DNA of 51,326 bases from positions 1 to 51,326 of IMG/VR virus record IMGVR_UViG_3300044726_000183, one strand, 5' to 3'. Each line of letters begins with the position of its first letter. Position 1 is the first letter of the stretch. Position numbers and translations under genes: made by a program. The DNA is from a virus. The notes under the pieces are model-generated. The model had not been told where the DNA came from. It saw nothing but the letters and a program-made list of their open reading frames with translations, and did no database searches. This document shows, one piece after another, positions 16,801-22,908 of the stretch.

Positions 16801-16820
16801 AGGTGGAGAATAGGGACGAA

Positions 16821-17567
16821 TTACGAACCCGTCAAGGGGGCCTGCGGGCGGTCTCGTTCGACAATCATGTCGTTGAGGATTGCGAGCTCCCGCGCCGAGA
16901 ATTGGGGCGAGAAGTGGACGGCCCCGGTGCCCGTGCGGGCGGGAGGGTAGTCGCCCCCGCGAAGCGGGCGAACCCGCGCTTCGATGGCGACGTGGAGTTC
17001 GGCCGCTTCCATGTGGGTCAAGTTGACGCCTTGAAGCTGCTCGATGAAGTGGCGAGCGCCGGCGCGAGGGCGGTGGGCGGTGGGGGCGCGTGCGACCATG
17101 AGCAGGGCATCGGCGAGGGTTGGGTCTTCGCGCTCCGCGATGAGCATCTCCGCGGCGCGGCGGATGTCTTCCGGGGTGATTCCCTCTCCGGCGCCGATGG
17201 CTGAAGCGAACTGCCGCGGGAGGTCCGCGAGGCGCTGGTCGTAGGTGCGGTGGTCGTCGGCGTGGGGGTTGTCGCGGCGGTCCTTGGGCAGGGCCATCAT
17301 GATTTCCGGGGCGGCGTCGGCGAGGACTTGCGCGACGATGCGCTGGCGGGCGTTGTCCACGCGCATTTCGATGGCGCGGTGGAGCTCGTTGGAGATTTCC
17401 CGCGGGAGGCGCCCGAAGATGAAGTCGAGGCCGTTGGAGAAGCGCGCGATGGCCGCTTCGATGGCGTCGGCGTTGAGGGGCAGGCCGTCCGGGTAGGCGC
17501 GGGCGAAGCGTTCGGCTTCGTCGCAGGCGCCGGCGTCGATGAGGTTTTCGTAGGTGAGTGTTTCCAT
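16821..17567 (-). CDS. Hypothetical protein (248 aa)
   Basis: A largely helical protein beginning METLTYENLIDAGACDEAER, rich in Ala, Arg and Glu, with no recognised family. The section ITPEDIRRAAEMLIAERED repeats the general amphipathic pattern seen earlier in ISNELHRAIEMRVDNARQRI. A TTG nine codons upstream (17594) is an alternative start. I prefer 17567 because TACACT lies nine bases ahead and no ribosome site precedes either start. It stands alone on the minus strand between plus-strand genes, with its own terminator. Confidence 0.6.
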   Translation of the reverse strand: METLTYENLIDAGACDEAERFARAYPDGLPLNADAIEAAIARFSNGLDFIFGRLPREISNELHRAIEMRVDNARQRIVAQVLADAAPEIMMALPKDRRDNPHADDHRTYDQRLADLPRQFASAIGAGEGITPEDIRRAAEMLIAEREDPTLADALLMVARAPTAHRPRAGARHFIEQLQGVNLTHMEAAELHVAIEARVRPLRGGDYPPARTGTGAVHFSPQFSARELAILNDMIVERDRPQAPLTGS

Positions 17568-17576
17568 AGGGACAGA

Positions 17577-17582
17577 AGTGTA
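17577..17582 (-). promoter_or_regulatory. -10-like TACACT close to a start codon
   Basis: TACACT on the minus strand lies nine bases before the ATG at 17567, too close for a ribosome site. It fits the leaderless pattern also seen at 15718 and 20408. No -35 match was found. Confidence 0.35.
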
Positions 17583-17614
17583 CCATGTGGACAATTGAAG
17601 AGGAGGGCCAAGTC

Positions 17615-17728
17615 ATGGAATCGTGTTGCAGGTGTCCGTTGGAGGAGCACAAGGTGGGGAAGCGTTGGCGGCAGCACCGGATATGCATGAACTTTCTGAC
17701 GTGCCAGTGCACGGGCTGGCCGGCGTGA
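17615..17728 (+). CDS. Mini Cys-rich protein (37 aa)
   Basis: A 37-residue protein starting MESCCRCPLEEH, with Cys at 4, 5, 7, 24, 30 and 32. It probably binds zinc. A strong GAGGAGGG lies seven bases before the ATG. Its TGA overlaps a GTG that can start the next gene. Function is unknown; the ribosome site and operon position make it a credible gene despite its length. Confidence 0.55.
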   Translation: MESCCRCPLEEHKVGKRWRQHRICMNFLTCQCTGWPA

Positions 17729-17997
17729 TACCGGCGAACGAAGAACCAATCCCCAGCTACATCCGACATTTCGGGAACGCGATTGGGGTGGACCTGTCCA
17801 TCCTCGCCGGCCTCATTGAGCGGCGCCTCGAAAAGGAAGGGCTGGAGGCTGAGCGGCTGCGAGCGGCAATCGAATGGGAGATTGGACGTGTGGACAGTTA
17901 CTCGCGTCGGTCAGGAGTGGAGTTCTACGAGGAGGGCACGCCCGTAATCGAATTGCTTGAGAGCGCCCTCGCAGGCACGGAGGCGGAGGCCAAATGA
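17725..17997 (+). CDS. Hypothetical protein (about 90 aa)
   Basis: Helical, charged protein ending LLESALAGTEAEAK. The C-terminal 75 residues, from SYIRHFGNAIGVDLSILAG, look like genuine coding sequence. The start is uncertain. GTG at 17725 overlaps the preceding TGA as GTGA, the junction type common in this genome, while ATG at 17683 would give 14 more residues. No family was recognised. Confidence 0.5.
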   Translation: MIPANEEPIPSYIRHFGNAIGVDLSILAGLIERRLEKEGLEAERLRAAIEWEIGRVDSYSRRSGVEFYEEGTPVIELLESALAGTEAEAK

Positions 17998-18236
17998 AAG
18001 TGGCGTTCACCCACAAGTTGGAGTTCGACAGCCGCGAAGTGCCGAAAATCGGCGAGCTCCAAGCCATCCTCCGCATCGCCCTCGAACAGGGCTTCACAGA
18101 AGACACCCCGGTCCACATCCGCGCCGGCGAAGACCAGAGGGAGCACGACTACTTCTTCCACGCCACCATTGGCGCCGCCCCCGTGGAGGTCCGCGAACCC
18201 TTCGTGCCCGTCCACGAAGACGGCTCCCTCGCATGA
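17994..18236 (+). CDS. Hypothetical protein (80 aa)
   Basis: Starts MKVAFTHKLEFDSREVPKIG in an ATGA overlap with the gene before. Beta strands flank a helix (ELQAILRIALEQGFTEDTPV). Acidic overall, with no Cys clusters, unlike its neighbours. No family was recognised. Confidence 0.55.
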   Translation: MKVAFTHKLEFDSREVPKIGELQAILRIALEQGFTEDTPVHIRAGEDQREHDYFFHATIGAAPVEVREPFVPVHEDGSLA

Positions 18237-18436
18237 AACGCCCTTCCACCAATTGGACTCAAACCGGCACATGCACTTGCTGTGGCGGCGCCGCTTGGGT
18301 GCTGGAGGGAGCCATACTCGCGCAAGGCGGGCGACACCGCGTCCGCTGCGACTTCTGCCGCCAATACTGCGTCGCGGCCGCCGGCCTCGGCTCCAAGGGA
18401 ACGTGCCACCGCCCCGTCATCAAGAAAGGACCCTGA
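18233..18436 (+). CDS. Cys-rich probable zinc-binding protein (67 aa)
   Basis: Starts MKRPSTNWTQTGTCTCCGGA in an ATGA overlap. Cysteines at 14, 16, 17, 39, 42, 46 and 58, with the core RCDFCRQYC, suggest a small treble-clef or zinc ribbon. The basic tail ends in IKKGP. Probably a nucleic-acid or protein-binding accessory protein. Exact role is unknown. Confidence 0.55.
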   Translation: MKRPSTNWTQTGTCTCCGGAAWVLEGAILAQGGRHRVRCDFCRQYCVAAAGLGSKGTCHRPVIKKGP

Positions 18437-18437
18437 A

Positions 18438-18818
18438 ATGCCATCGAGAAACATGACCATCACCGAAGTCGTCACCTTCGAGACGATGGACTGCGGCCAG
18501 TGCGGGGTCATCTACGCCCTGACCGCCGAGTACGTCGCCCGCCGTCGCAAAGACCACGCGTCGTTTCACTGCCCGAACGGCCACGGTGCCCACTACCCGC
18601 AACTCAACCGGGAGGAAGAACTGAAGAAGCAACTGGACGACACGCAGGACGCGCTCGCCGCTGCCCGCCGCGCTCAGGCCAGCGTCAACCGCGAACTGGA
18701 GAAGGCGAAGAAGGAAGCGGAGCGATTGGCGAAGCGGGCGCAGAACGGGGTCTGCTCACAGTGCCACCGCCACTTCGTCAACGTGGAGCGCCACATGAAG
18801 ACCCGTCACCCGGCTTAG
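18438..18818 (+). CDS. Two-zinc-finger coiled-coil protein (126 aa)
   Basis: Three parts are visible. An N-terminal zinc knuckle has C19-C22 and C45/H49 (CPNGH). A coiled coil spans residues 58-102, starting EELKKQLDDTQDALAA. The C-terminal finger CSQCHRHFVNVERHMKTRHP is a near-classical C2H2 pattern (C106, C109, H119, H124). AAAGGA lies eight bases ahead of the ATG at 18438. C2H2-type fingers in phage proteins usually contact DNA, and the coiled coil suggests a dimer. A regulator or host-targeting factor is possible. Confidence 0.65.
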   Translation: MPSRNMTITEVVTFETMDCGQCGVIYALTAEYVARRRKDHASFHCPNGHGAHYPQLNREEELKKQLDDTQDALAAARRAQASVNRELEKAKKEAERLAKRAQNGVCSQCHRHFVNVERHMKTRHPA

Positions 18819-18831
18819 CTGACTGCCTTCG

Positions 18832-19008
18832 TCAACTGGCTTTCACCGCTATCCAAAAGAACACGAACACAAACGCCGCCAACCCCAACCACCCCGGATG
18901 AAAGCCCCCAATACTGCGGTTCGCCGGCGTCCAAAACGGCCACACCGCCGCCGCCAAACAACCGAGAAGAGCAATGAAAAACCAGATGCTTTGCGCCGAT
19001 GCACTCAC
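18832..19008 (-). CDS. Small two-helix membrane protein (58 aa)
   Basis: GTG start with GGAGGG four bases upstream. Two hydrophobic helices (IWFFIALLGCLAAAVWPFW and LGLAAFVFVFFWIAV) flank a short polar turn. It is convergent with the gene ending at 18818 and divergent from a second small membrane protein at 19044. A holin-like or membrane-modifying role is possible but not shown. Confidence 0.55.
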   Translation of the reverse strand: MSASAQSIWFFIALLGCLAAAVWPFWTPANRSIGGFHPGWLGLAAFVFVFFWIAVKAS

Positions 19009-19043
19009 GGGACCCTCCACCCGCTCCCCCGCGAAGATACACC

Positions 19044-19226
19044 ATGCCTTTCTTCATCGGCGCACTAGCCGGCACCATCGCCGGCGCCACCGCTACCTAC
19101 CTCGCCATCATCTTCATCTTCTGGAACGGCACCATGTACTGCCCCGCTGACCCCAACTTCCTGTGGGACAGCTTCATCGTCACTTGGCGCTGGCTCCTCG
19201 CGTTCCCGTGGGCCGTGCTCCAATGA
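19044..19226 (+). CDS. Small membrane protein (60 aa)
   Basis: Starts MPFFIGALAGTIAGATATYL. An N-terminal transmembrane helix runs through AIIFIFW, and a second hydrophobic, Trp-rich segment (FIVTWRWLLAFPWAVL) ends the protein. The ribosome site is weak (GAAGA). It overlaps the next gene by ATGA. Its role is unknown; like its divergent neighbour it may act at the inner membrane. Confidence 0.5.
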   Translation: MPFFIGALAGTIAGATATYLAIIFIFWNGTMYCPADPNFLWDSFIVTWRWLLAFPWAVLQ

Positions 19227-19447
19227 GCGCCTACCTCGAAATCGTCTGCGACGTGTGCGCCAACACTTGGCCCGGCGACGGCAACGGCGTGCGCGAGCTC
19301 CGCAAAAAGGCGAAGGCCGCCGGTTGGGGCCGCTACCTCGTCGGCCGCCGCCTCAAAGACACCTGCAACGGCCTCTACGGCTCCGCCCATTCCCCCGAAC
19401 TCCACCACACCGAAATCAAGCGCCAGCAGGAGACCGACCCCCGCTAA
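19223..19447 (+). CDS. Hypothetical protein (74 aa)
   Basis: Begins MSAYLEIVCDVCANTWPGDG, with a CxxC at 9-12 and a third Cys at about 48 (KDTCNGLY). The middle is basic and helical. It may bind a metal but lacks a full ligand set. Its stop overlaps by four bases the stop of a convergent minus-strand gene. Confidence 0.5.
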   Translation: MSAYLEIVCDVCANTWPGDGNGVRELRKKAKAAGWGRYLVGRRLKDTCNGLYGSAHSPELHHTEIKRQQETDPR

Positions 19448-19659
19448 TCATCATCATCGGACCAACACACCCCCTCTTCACACTCATGCAAATGCCGACC
19501 ATGCTCCTCACACCAAGTCTCCCCACAAGCCGCGCAAATCCCCTCGCCCACGTACATCAAACACGACGGACACCAGTCCTCCCCCTCCTCCAACTTCGTC
19601 CCGCACTCCACATGCACATCCCCCTCAATAGGGGACATTGACTCTGTTTGAAGGTCCAT
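19444..19659 (-). CDS. Acidic Cys/His-rich zinc-binding candidate (71 aa)
   Basis: The core WCPSCLMYVGEGICAACGET, followed by WCEEHGRHLHEC, supplies at least seven Cys and three His, enough for two zinc sites. The end is acidic (CWSDDDD). A good ribosome site (GGAAGAG) precedes ATG 19659; an internal ATG at 19638 is possible. It is downstream of TerS on the same strand, 162 bases away. That gap holds an AGCCTT/AAGGCT inverted repeat and nothing else recognised. Confidence 0.55.
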   Translation of the reverse strand: MDLQTESMSPIEGDVHVECGTKLEEGEDWCPSCLMYVGEGICAACGETWCEEHGRHLHECEEGVCWSDDDD

Positions 19660-19821
19660 TTTCTTCTCTTCCTTGGCCTAGCGGCCGGCCTTTCACTCCC
19701 GTGGACAGGAGAGACAATAACAGAAGCCTTGCCCGCACGAGAGAAAAATAAGGCTCTAGGTGGTGCCATCCATGCCAGCCGGGGGGCGGGACGGAATCGC
19801 CTCCGGCCGCGGCGCTGGGGG

Positions 19822-20451
19822 TCAGTCTGGAAGCGGAGTGGCGCTGACGTATCGCACGCTGAGTGAGCCGTCTGCTCCGTTGGTTCGGACCTCCAGAGCC
19901 TGAGCCTGCGCGAGGTCTCGTCGTTCGGCACGAGCACGGCCGCGTTTGAGTATCTCGGCAGCACGTACCGTCGCCATGCTCTCCGCCTTGCCGTGGAGGG
20001 CGATGGTCATCAGCCTACGGTCGATAGCGTCGAGGCTGATGTCCAGCGCATCATCCCACGCGGCCGCAAACGCACGGTCTCGCCGACGCATGGCGTGAAG
20101 CGCAGTAGGCGAGCAGCCGGCCGCCGCGGCACTCTCCTTCATCCCCATCCCGACGCTCAGCATGACGAGGAACGCATCCCTCTGCTCCCTCGTGATGTTC
20201 CTACCCTTGGAGGAGACCGCCAGCGCCAATTCGGCAGCAGCGGCACGGATTAAGGCTGACGTGAGGGCCTGTGCGGAGGTTGGGTCATCAGGGTTGATTG
20301 ACTCTCTATCTGGGGCTCGTGAGAGGGCGAGGGCGAGTCTTTCGGAGACTTCGCCGAGGCCCGCGGCCGTGGGAGGAGGAAGAGGTTTGTGGGAGACCAT
20401 GTGGAGGATTGTACGACCGTGGTGAGTAGAGGCGGAGACGCCATCCTTCAT
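19822..20451 (-). CDS. terS: Terminase small subunit candidate
   Basis: About 209 aa. Residues 87-135 hold a homeodomain-like HTH followed by the signature seen in many small terminases: ESAAAAGCSPTALHAMRRRD and then FAAAWDDALDISLDAI. A helical region and a basic tail follow. TerS recognises the packaging site and loads TerL. The start is uncertain. ATG 20451 has a G-rich tract upstream (AAGGGGGG), while ATG 20400 (192 aa) has TACAAT seven bases away. Unusually, it is 4.3 kb from TerL with genes of both strands between. Confidence 0.7.
   Translation of the reverse strand: MKDGVSASTHHGRTILHMVSHKPLPPPTAAGLGEVSERLALALSRAPDRESINPDDPTSAQALTSALIRAAAAELALAVSSKGRNITREQRDAFLVMLSVGMGMKESAAAAGCSPTALHAMRRRDRAFAAAWDDALDISLDAIDRRLMTIALHGKAESMATVRAAEILKRGRARAERRDLAQAQALEVRTNGADGSLSVRYVSATPLPD
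20408..20413 (-). promoter_or_regulatory. -10-like TACAAT before an internal TerS ATG
   Basis: TACAAT on the minus strand sits seven bases from ATG 20400, the spacing expected for leaderless transcripts. If used, TerS begins at MVSHKPLPPP rather than at 20451. Confidence 0.4.
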
Positions 20452-20608
20452 CCCCCCTACCCCCCTTCTCCCTTCCGCGAGAAATTCGCGGAGGTAAAGG
20501 GTTTTGGCCACTCAGCGCTGCCGATGCTGCACGAACACGCGAGGGCCCGTCGTTTTGTTTATCCCCGGTCTCGACTACGGGCGGGAGGGTGGCGCACGGT
20601 AGCGACAG

Positions 20609-20827
20609 CTACGGAGAGGCGAGGCCTCGCTCGCTGTCTAGTGCGCCCTTGAGTTCGACGCCCCACGGAGTCAATCCAGCGCCAGATTCGAGGCGAGCGA
20701 GCGAGGCCGCGACGATGCCACCGTACCCGCGCTGAGTGAGCCTCTCGGCTACCTCGCGAGGCGATGCATCGCGCTCCACGTACGGAGCTCGAATGACGTA
20801 GTGGTTGGGCTCAGGAGACGGACTCAC
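20609..20827 (-). CDS. Hypothetical protein (72 aa)
   Basis: GTG start; MSPSPEPNHYVIRAPYVERD leads a compact basic protein with a helical middle (PREVAERLTQRGYGGIVAAS). No family was recognised. It is first in the minus-strand direction from the control region and upstream of TerS, so it may be co-transcribed. The 157-base gap to TerS contains a short GTAGC-GACA-GCTAC inverted repeat. Confidence 0.5.
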   Translation of the reverse strand: MSPSPEPNHYVIRAPYVERDASPREVAERLTQRGYGGIVAASLARLESGAGLTPWGVELKGALDSERGLASP

Positions 20828-20931
20828 CAGCGCACCCTACAACGACCACCGCCGAGGTCAACGGGCCTCGTGATATCGTTGCTGGACACGCGCTCGCATC
20901 GACGGCCTCACATCCTCCCGCGACCGTGTTT

Positions 20932-20962
20932 GGGCCCGCCCGGATTGCACCCCGGCGGGCCC
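20932..20962 (+). promoter_or_regulatory. GGGCCCGC hairpin, copy 1
   Basis: GGGCCCGCC (20932-20940) pairs perfectly with GGCGGGCCC (20954-20962) around a 13-base loop and is followed by TTCCTC. It has the form of a terminator and is the first of four related hairpins ahead of the early genes. Confidence 0.6.
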
Positions 20963-21038
20963 TTCCTCGTGCGGTAAAGACACCCTCCCCAATTCCCCCT
21001 TAGAGCTTGCGCAATAGTCCACACGGTCTCACATTGTC

Positions 21039-21054
21039 TACAGACACGACTGTA
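21039..21054. promoter_or_regulatory. Operator-like palindrome TACAG-N6-CTGTA
   Basis: A perfect 5-bp inverted repeat with a 6-base centre, the spacing expected for a dimeric HTH regulator. It lies in the control region, with TTGTC just upstream. The cognate protein is unknown; the small HTH protein at 15522 is one candidate. Confidence 0.4.
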
Positions 21055-21284
21055 CACACGAGATACGGTCGGAGATTGGATACGCCTACTGGTTCAAACG
21101 CCCCCGCGGCCCGCCCCGCCCCGATGCCTTTTCTCCGGCGCTACACCCAGCCGGTGGCCCACAGGATTCACTTCCCGGCCTCACATCAGCGGATTCCCGC
21201 CCCGTGCCCATTCACACCAGCGACGACGACCCGCGCCGACCGCCCCGGAGACAAGCCCCGAGGTCAGTAGACGCCAGCAGGAAC

Positions 21285-21498
21285 GGTAAGCCCCAGCGCA
21301 ACCGGCCGCCCGAGCTTTGAGACGGTAGGCGGGTTATATCGACGCTCACGCCCCAGCGCCCATGAGGCGCACCGCTTACCCCACGAGGGCCCGCACGCTG
21401 TAGCAGCAGCCTGCGGGCCTTCGTCGTAAGCGACATGGGGACTGTGTGTCGTGAGCGTCAGCGCCCGACTCGTTCGGCCTCTGACGCTTGCGCCACAC
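21285..21498 (+). promoter_or_regulatory. Structured leader with alternative pairings
   Basis: Several long-range complements are visible. GGTAAGC (21285-21291) pairs with GCTTACC (21374-21380). GACGCTCACG (21341-21350) pairs with CGTGAGCGTC (21450-21459). AGCGTCAG (21454-21461) pairs with CTGACGCT (21481-21488), flanked by GTGTG/CACAC (21444 and 21494). The last two pairings share 21454-21459 and exclude each other. The element ends 30 bases before the first early gene, so it could be an attenuator or another switching leader. Confidence 0.45.
21387..21420 (+). promoter_or_regulatory. GGGCCCGC hairpin, copy 2
   Basis: GGCCCGCA (21388-21395) pairs with TGCGGGCC (21412-21419), with an inner GCTG/CAGC pairing possible in the 16-base loop. 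It is followed by TTCGTCG. It lies within the structured leader. Confidence 0.6.
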
Positions 21499-21528
21499 AA
21501 ACCAACCGCAAGAAGAAGGAACACACCA

Positions 21529-21888
21529 GTGACCACCAGCAACTACGCATGGATTATCGACCGCGACCGCCTCGCCGAGGAGGAGGGCCCGCAGTACCAA
21601 CTCGACAACCCGAGCCCTTGCAACGACAACGCCGTAGGGATGACGGGCCCCCGGAACATCGGAGACAACGACCTCGACGCCCTGATGACCGGTGGCAAGG
21701 GTCAACGCTTCCGCATCCTCGACGACGACGACGAGGTTTATTACGAGGGACGAATCATCCTCGCGGCCTCCGCCATGAATGGCGAGGAGATGTTCGGGCC
21801 CCTCGACGACTTCGGAGCCCCCAACGCCGGATGCACGAGCATCCAGTATTGGGAAGCCGGAACGGGCGGAGGTTGGAAGACGCTCTAA
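21529..21888 (+). CDS. First early gene, hypothetical protein (119 aa)
   Basis: GTG start nine bases after AAGAAGGAA. The protein is acidic, with NPSPCNDNAVGMTGPRNI, an RFRILDDDDEVYYEGRIIL strand pair and a C-terminal CTSIQYWEAGTGGGWKTL. The pattern of a compact beta-rich domain is clear, but I do not recognise the family with confidence. It is first behind the structured leader and hairpin copy 2, so it is probably strongly expressed early. Confidence 0.6.
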   Translation: MTTSNYAWIIDRDRLAEEEGPQYQLDNPSPCNDNAVGMTGPRNIGDNDLDALMTGGKGQRFRILDDDDEVYYEGRIILAASAMNGEEMFGPLDDFGAPNAGCTSIQYWEAGTGGGWKTL

Positions 21889-21916
21889 ACCCCACGACCA
21901 CCCGCAACGACCACCG

Positions 21917-21940
21917 AGGGCCCGCCAATGTGCGGGCCCT
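21917..21940 (+). promoter_or_regulatory. GGGCCCGC hairpin, copy 3
   Basis: AGGGCCCGC (21917-21925) pairs perfectly with GCGGGCCCT (21932-21940) around a 6-base loop, followed by TCCCC and then GAAAGGAA, the ribosome site of the next gene. The arrangement of hairpin, about ten bases, AAGGAA and start is shared with copy 4. Confidence 0.65.
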
Positions 21941-21964
21941 TCCCCATTGAAAGGAATCGCCCCC

Positions 21965-22240
21965 GTGAACCTCGACGACTTCACCACGCACGCCAAAGTT
22001 AACCGCGTGCTTCGCCCCTTCGGTTTCGAACTCGCCCGCTACGGCAGCCGCAAGGAGGGACACTACTTCCGCTTCGTCCAGACCGGCCGCGACATCGACC
22101 GTTTCGCCGCGGCCGAGGAGTGGCAGCAGTCACACGAATGGTTCGGAACGTTCGACGCGTTCGACCACTACTCGCCCAACGATTGGGCCCACACCGTGCG
22201 CGAATTCCTCGCCGCCATGCTCAACCACCCCAACCTCTAA
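21965..22240 (+). CDS. Hypothetical protein (91 aa)
   Basis: GTG start after GAAAGGAATC. Begins MNLDDFTTHAKVNRVLRPFG and continues with YFRFVQTGRDIDRFAAAEEW and a C-terminal HTVREFLAAMLNHPNL helix. Mixed alpha/beta, Trp and Phe-rich, with no family recognised. It is flanked on both sides by GGGCCCGC hairpins, so it forms its own small expression unit. Confidence 0.55.
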   Translation: MNLDDFTTHAKVNRVLRPFGFELARYGSRKEGHYFRFVQTGRDIDRFAAAEEWQQSHEWFGTFDAFDHYSPNDWAHTVREFLAAMLNHPNL

Positions 22241-22255
22241 ACCGACTCCGCCCGC

Positions 22256-22281
22256 GGGCCCGCATCGAAAGGTGCGGGCCC
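22256..22281 (+). promoter_or_regulatory. GGGCCCGC hairpin, copy 4
   Basis: GGGCCCGCA (22256-22264) pairs perfectly with TGCGGGCCC (22273-22281) around TCGAAAGG, followed by TCCACGTTTCACGAAAGGAA, which carries the next ribosome site. Confidence 0.65.
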
Positions 22282-22311
22282 TCCACGTTTCACGAAAGGA
22301 ACACCCAACCC

Positions 22312-22488
22312 ATGAACGCGACCATTGAAGGCGCAGACCTCGTAATCCGAATCCCCCTCCACGCCCCGCGGCCGTCCGCCAGCGGAAAGACGCTCGTTGT
22401 CGCCAGCAGCGCAGGCAACGTATCGACCACCGCCGAGGTCAACGGTAAGCGCGTGACCATCGGAGTCAACGCGTACATCGCCCGATGA
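22312..22488 (+). CDS. Small conserved-looking phage protein (58 aa)
   Basis: Begins MNATIEGADLVIRIPLHAPR and continues with SGKTLVVASSAGNVSTTAEV and a final VNAYIAR. The layout (IPL, SGKTLVVASS, GxxxTTAxVxGK, VNAYI) is one I associate with a short protein common in diverse phages, of unknown function. Ribosome site GAAAGGAA lies ten bases from the ATG. ATGA overlap with the next gene. Confidence 0.6.
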   Translation: MNATIEGADLVIRIPLHAPRPSASGKTLVVASSAGNVSTTAEVNGKRVTIGVNAYIAR

Positions 22489-22670
22489 GCCGCGACCGCG
22501 ACCTCCTCGCCGATGTCTTCTCGATTCCCGTCCGCACCGTGCGCCAGCCTCGCCCCTACCGGGCAGCGTGCGACGACTGCGGCCGCCGCCGTCAGGTAGA
22601 AACCACCACCCTCTCCCCCGGAGTTGAGGCCGACCTCTGCCGCGAGTGTCGCGCCAACTACCCCGCCTAG
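22485..22670 (+). CDS. Zinc-ribbon mini-protein (61 aa)
   Basis: Two CxxC pairs (CDDC near residue 29 and CREC near 52) separated by about 20 residues form a classical zinc ribbon. The N-terminus is basic (MSRDRDLLADVF). Small zinc ribbons of this kind often contact nucleic acids or RNA polymerase; the target here is unknown. Confidence 0.6.
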   Translation: MSRDRDLLADVFSIPVRTVRQPRPYRAACDDCGRRRQVETTTLSPGVEADLCRECRANYPA

Positions 22671-22747
22671 CTTTCGGTATCACTGCCGCCCCGGCTCCGG
22701 CCGGTGGGCAGCGTGCGAACGCTGACAACCTATCGGAGGCCTACCCG

Positions 22748-22906
22748 ATGAGTTCCTGCCGAAAATGCCACACGCCGAAATGGCGAGGCGACATCTGCCC
22801 AACTTGCACGGCCGGTTACACGACCACTAGCCGCGGTAAGACGCCCCCAATCACCCTCAACGTCAAACACGGCTTTCACGAGCCCACCACACGAAAGGCG
22901 AACTAA
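22748..22906 (+). CDS. Zinc-ribbon mini-protein (52 aa)
   Basis: Starts MSSCRKCHTPKWRGDICPTC: two CxxC knuckles only ten residues apart, a rubredoxin or zinc-ribbon-like head. The tail is basic (TLNVKHGFHEPTTRKAN). The ribosome site CGGAGG lies nine bases upstream of ATG. The 77 bases before it carry no other feature. Confidence 0.6.
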   Translation: MSSCRKCHTPKWRGDICPTCTAGYTTTSRGKTPPITLNVKHGFHEPTTRKAN

Positions 22907-22908
22907 CC

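Larger units (their letters stand above)
20828..21528. other. Gene-free control region with many inverted repeats
   Basis: Some 700 bases with no credible coding sequence lie between the divergent 72-aa minus gene and the first early plus-strand gene. The region holds two copies of the GGGCCCGC hairpin (20932 and 21387), a TACAG-N6-CTGTA palindrome (21039), and several long-range complementary segments from 21285 to 21498. This is where the early promoters, operators and perhaps an origin are expected. I could not point to a convincing -35/-10 pair. Confidence 0.6.

Noticed and set aside
18815-19090. 91-codon minus-strand frame alternative to the 58-aa membrane protein
   Set aside because: Gly-rich with no structure; the overlapping frame has a ribosome site and two clear membrane helices.
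21090-21098. GGTTCAAAC, like a tRNA T-loop
   Set aside because: Flanking bases do not form a T stem, and no acceptor or anticodon arm is found around it.
21007-21270. Possible plus-strand gene in the control region
   Set aside because: TTG start without ribosome site, Pro/Arg/His-rich with no fold pattern, and it covers the operator-like palindrome.
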